Part shown: positions 62,484-62,582 of the stretch, piece after piece
How positions within the stretch are numbered: position 1 is the stretch's first letter
Layout of the letters: every line of letters starts with the position of its first letter
Assembly: GCA_014695345.1 (NCBI GenBank)
Contig: JACJOC010000032.1
Coordinates: forward strand, 1-62,582
From: Cyanobacteria bacterium FACHB-471
GTDB lineage: Bacteria > Cyanobacteriota > Cyanobacteriia > Elainellales > Elainellaceae
Length of the DNA stretch: 62,582 nucleotides
Direction: 5' to 3'
Made by a program: the position numbers and the translations under genes
The notes under the pieces: model-generated
What the model was told of the DNA's origin: nothing
Seen by the model: the letters and a program-made list of their open reading frames with translations, nothing else
The model's database searches: none

Positions 62484-62582
62484 TCATTGAGATTGCATCT
62501 TGTTCGAAGCATAAGCAATAAATGGATGCTCAAAATACTTCTGAATGCGCGATGGCAACTTCTGCAATTTACGCAGATGAGA
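62484..62582 (-). CDS. Possible C-terminal end of a gene running off the right edge
   Basis: A minus-strand frame reads SHLRKLQKLPSRIQKYFEHP, then FIAYASNKMQSQ and stop at 62484. The mix of charged and aromatic residues looks protein-like, but 32 residues do not identify a family. Confidence 0.3.
   Translation of the reverse strand, partial: SHLRKLQKLPSRIQKYFEHPFIAYASNKMQSQ

Noticed and set aside
1-62582. tRNA or rRNA genes
   Set aside because: I looked for TTCRANTC T-loops with matching stems and rRNA cores and found none; occasional GGTTCAAATC matches (for example at 14961) lack a fold. A tRNA scan would settle it.

Overview
This window reads as chromosome of a cyanobacterium, probably a filamentous Leptolyngbya-like one. 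The evidence is the many copies of the HIP1 octamer GCGATCGC, typically cyanobacterial families (DUF4336, DUF1257/Ycf35-like, SufR-like regulator, multi-PAS and multi-GAF kinases, NB-ARC/WD40 protein, TRAP 2-oxoacid transporter, type IV pilin-like G/H lipoprotein), and many short palindromic repeats between genes. Everything here was read by eye; no search was run. I saw no rRNA, tRNA or CRISPR array.

Layout. 0-4 kb: a truncated alpha-amylase fragment, a possible 34-residue membrane peptide, an NTF2-like protein, an aldo/keto reductase and a short-chain dehydrogenase. 4-11 kb: signalling genes (hybrid kinase, degenerate receiver, two tandem Crp/Fnr paralogues, CheR methyltransferase). 11-16 kb: HAD phosphatase and NmrA-like protein, then a SufR-like cysteine-rich regulator divergent from an MFS / small membrane protein / XapX / azoreductase operon. 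16-18 kb: an HtrA-like protein lacking the catalytic His, coupled to a LuxR-type regulator whose receiver lacks the phospho-acceptor Asp.

18.3-26.2 kb is the most unusual region. Seven minus-strand genes start from a promoter region carrying a perfect 23-bp palindrome. Two paralogous proteins have acidic aromatic tandem repeats, a cationic glycine-rich helix segment and an Arg-rich C-terminus. They are followed by an HEVSH protein, an unknown protein and an HESVH protein, and after a gap by a WLFEAP-motif protein translationally coupled to an amidohydrolase. Three of the proteins share a short N-terminal F-E-x-P motif. I propose this as a candidate undescribed system.

26.6-34 kb is a scavenging region: cytosine-deaminase-like amidohydrolase, YkgJ-type cysteine-cluster protein, TRAP transporter (small and large permease on plus, binding protein convergent on minus) and gamma-glutamyltransferase. 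34-41 kb: DUF1257 with a small membrane protein, DUF4336, AraC regulator, a NarL-type two-component pair, a truncated metallophosphoesterase and a nucleotidyltransferase. 41.8-47 kb: GH65 phosphorylase-like enzyme, DsbA-like protein, two small conserved proteins and an SLH protein. 47.4-51 kb: an NB-ARC STAND protein with 14 WD40 repeats.

51.4-56.2 kb looks accessory: an AAG-rich NmrA-like reductase, an IS6-type transposase remnant, and a tight GH3 adenylating ligase / enolase-superfamily / heme-oxygenase-like diiron oxidase cassette that resembles a small biosynthetic cluster. 56.7-62.6 kb: polysaccharide deacetylase, NTF2-like, MAPEG, LuxR regulator, pilin-like lipoprotein, a methyltransferase lacking its SAM-binding half, AIG2-like, HAD and DUF6463-type genes. 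Dispersed MITE-like elements (2.5, 15.9, 26.5, 32.3, 40.3, 44.3 kb) and an 80-bp repeat in three copies (0.7, 12.7, 36.8 kb) mark a genome under active rearrangement.
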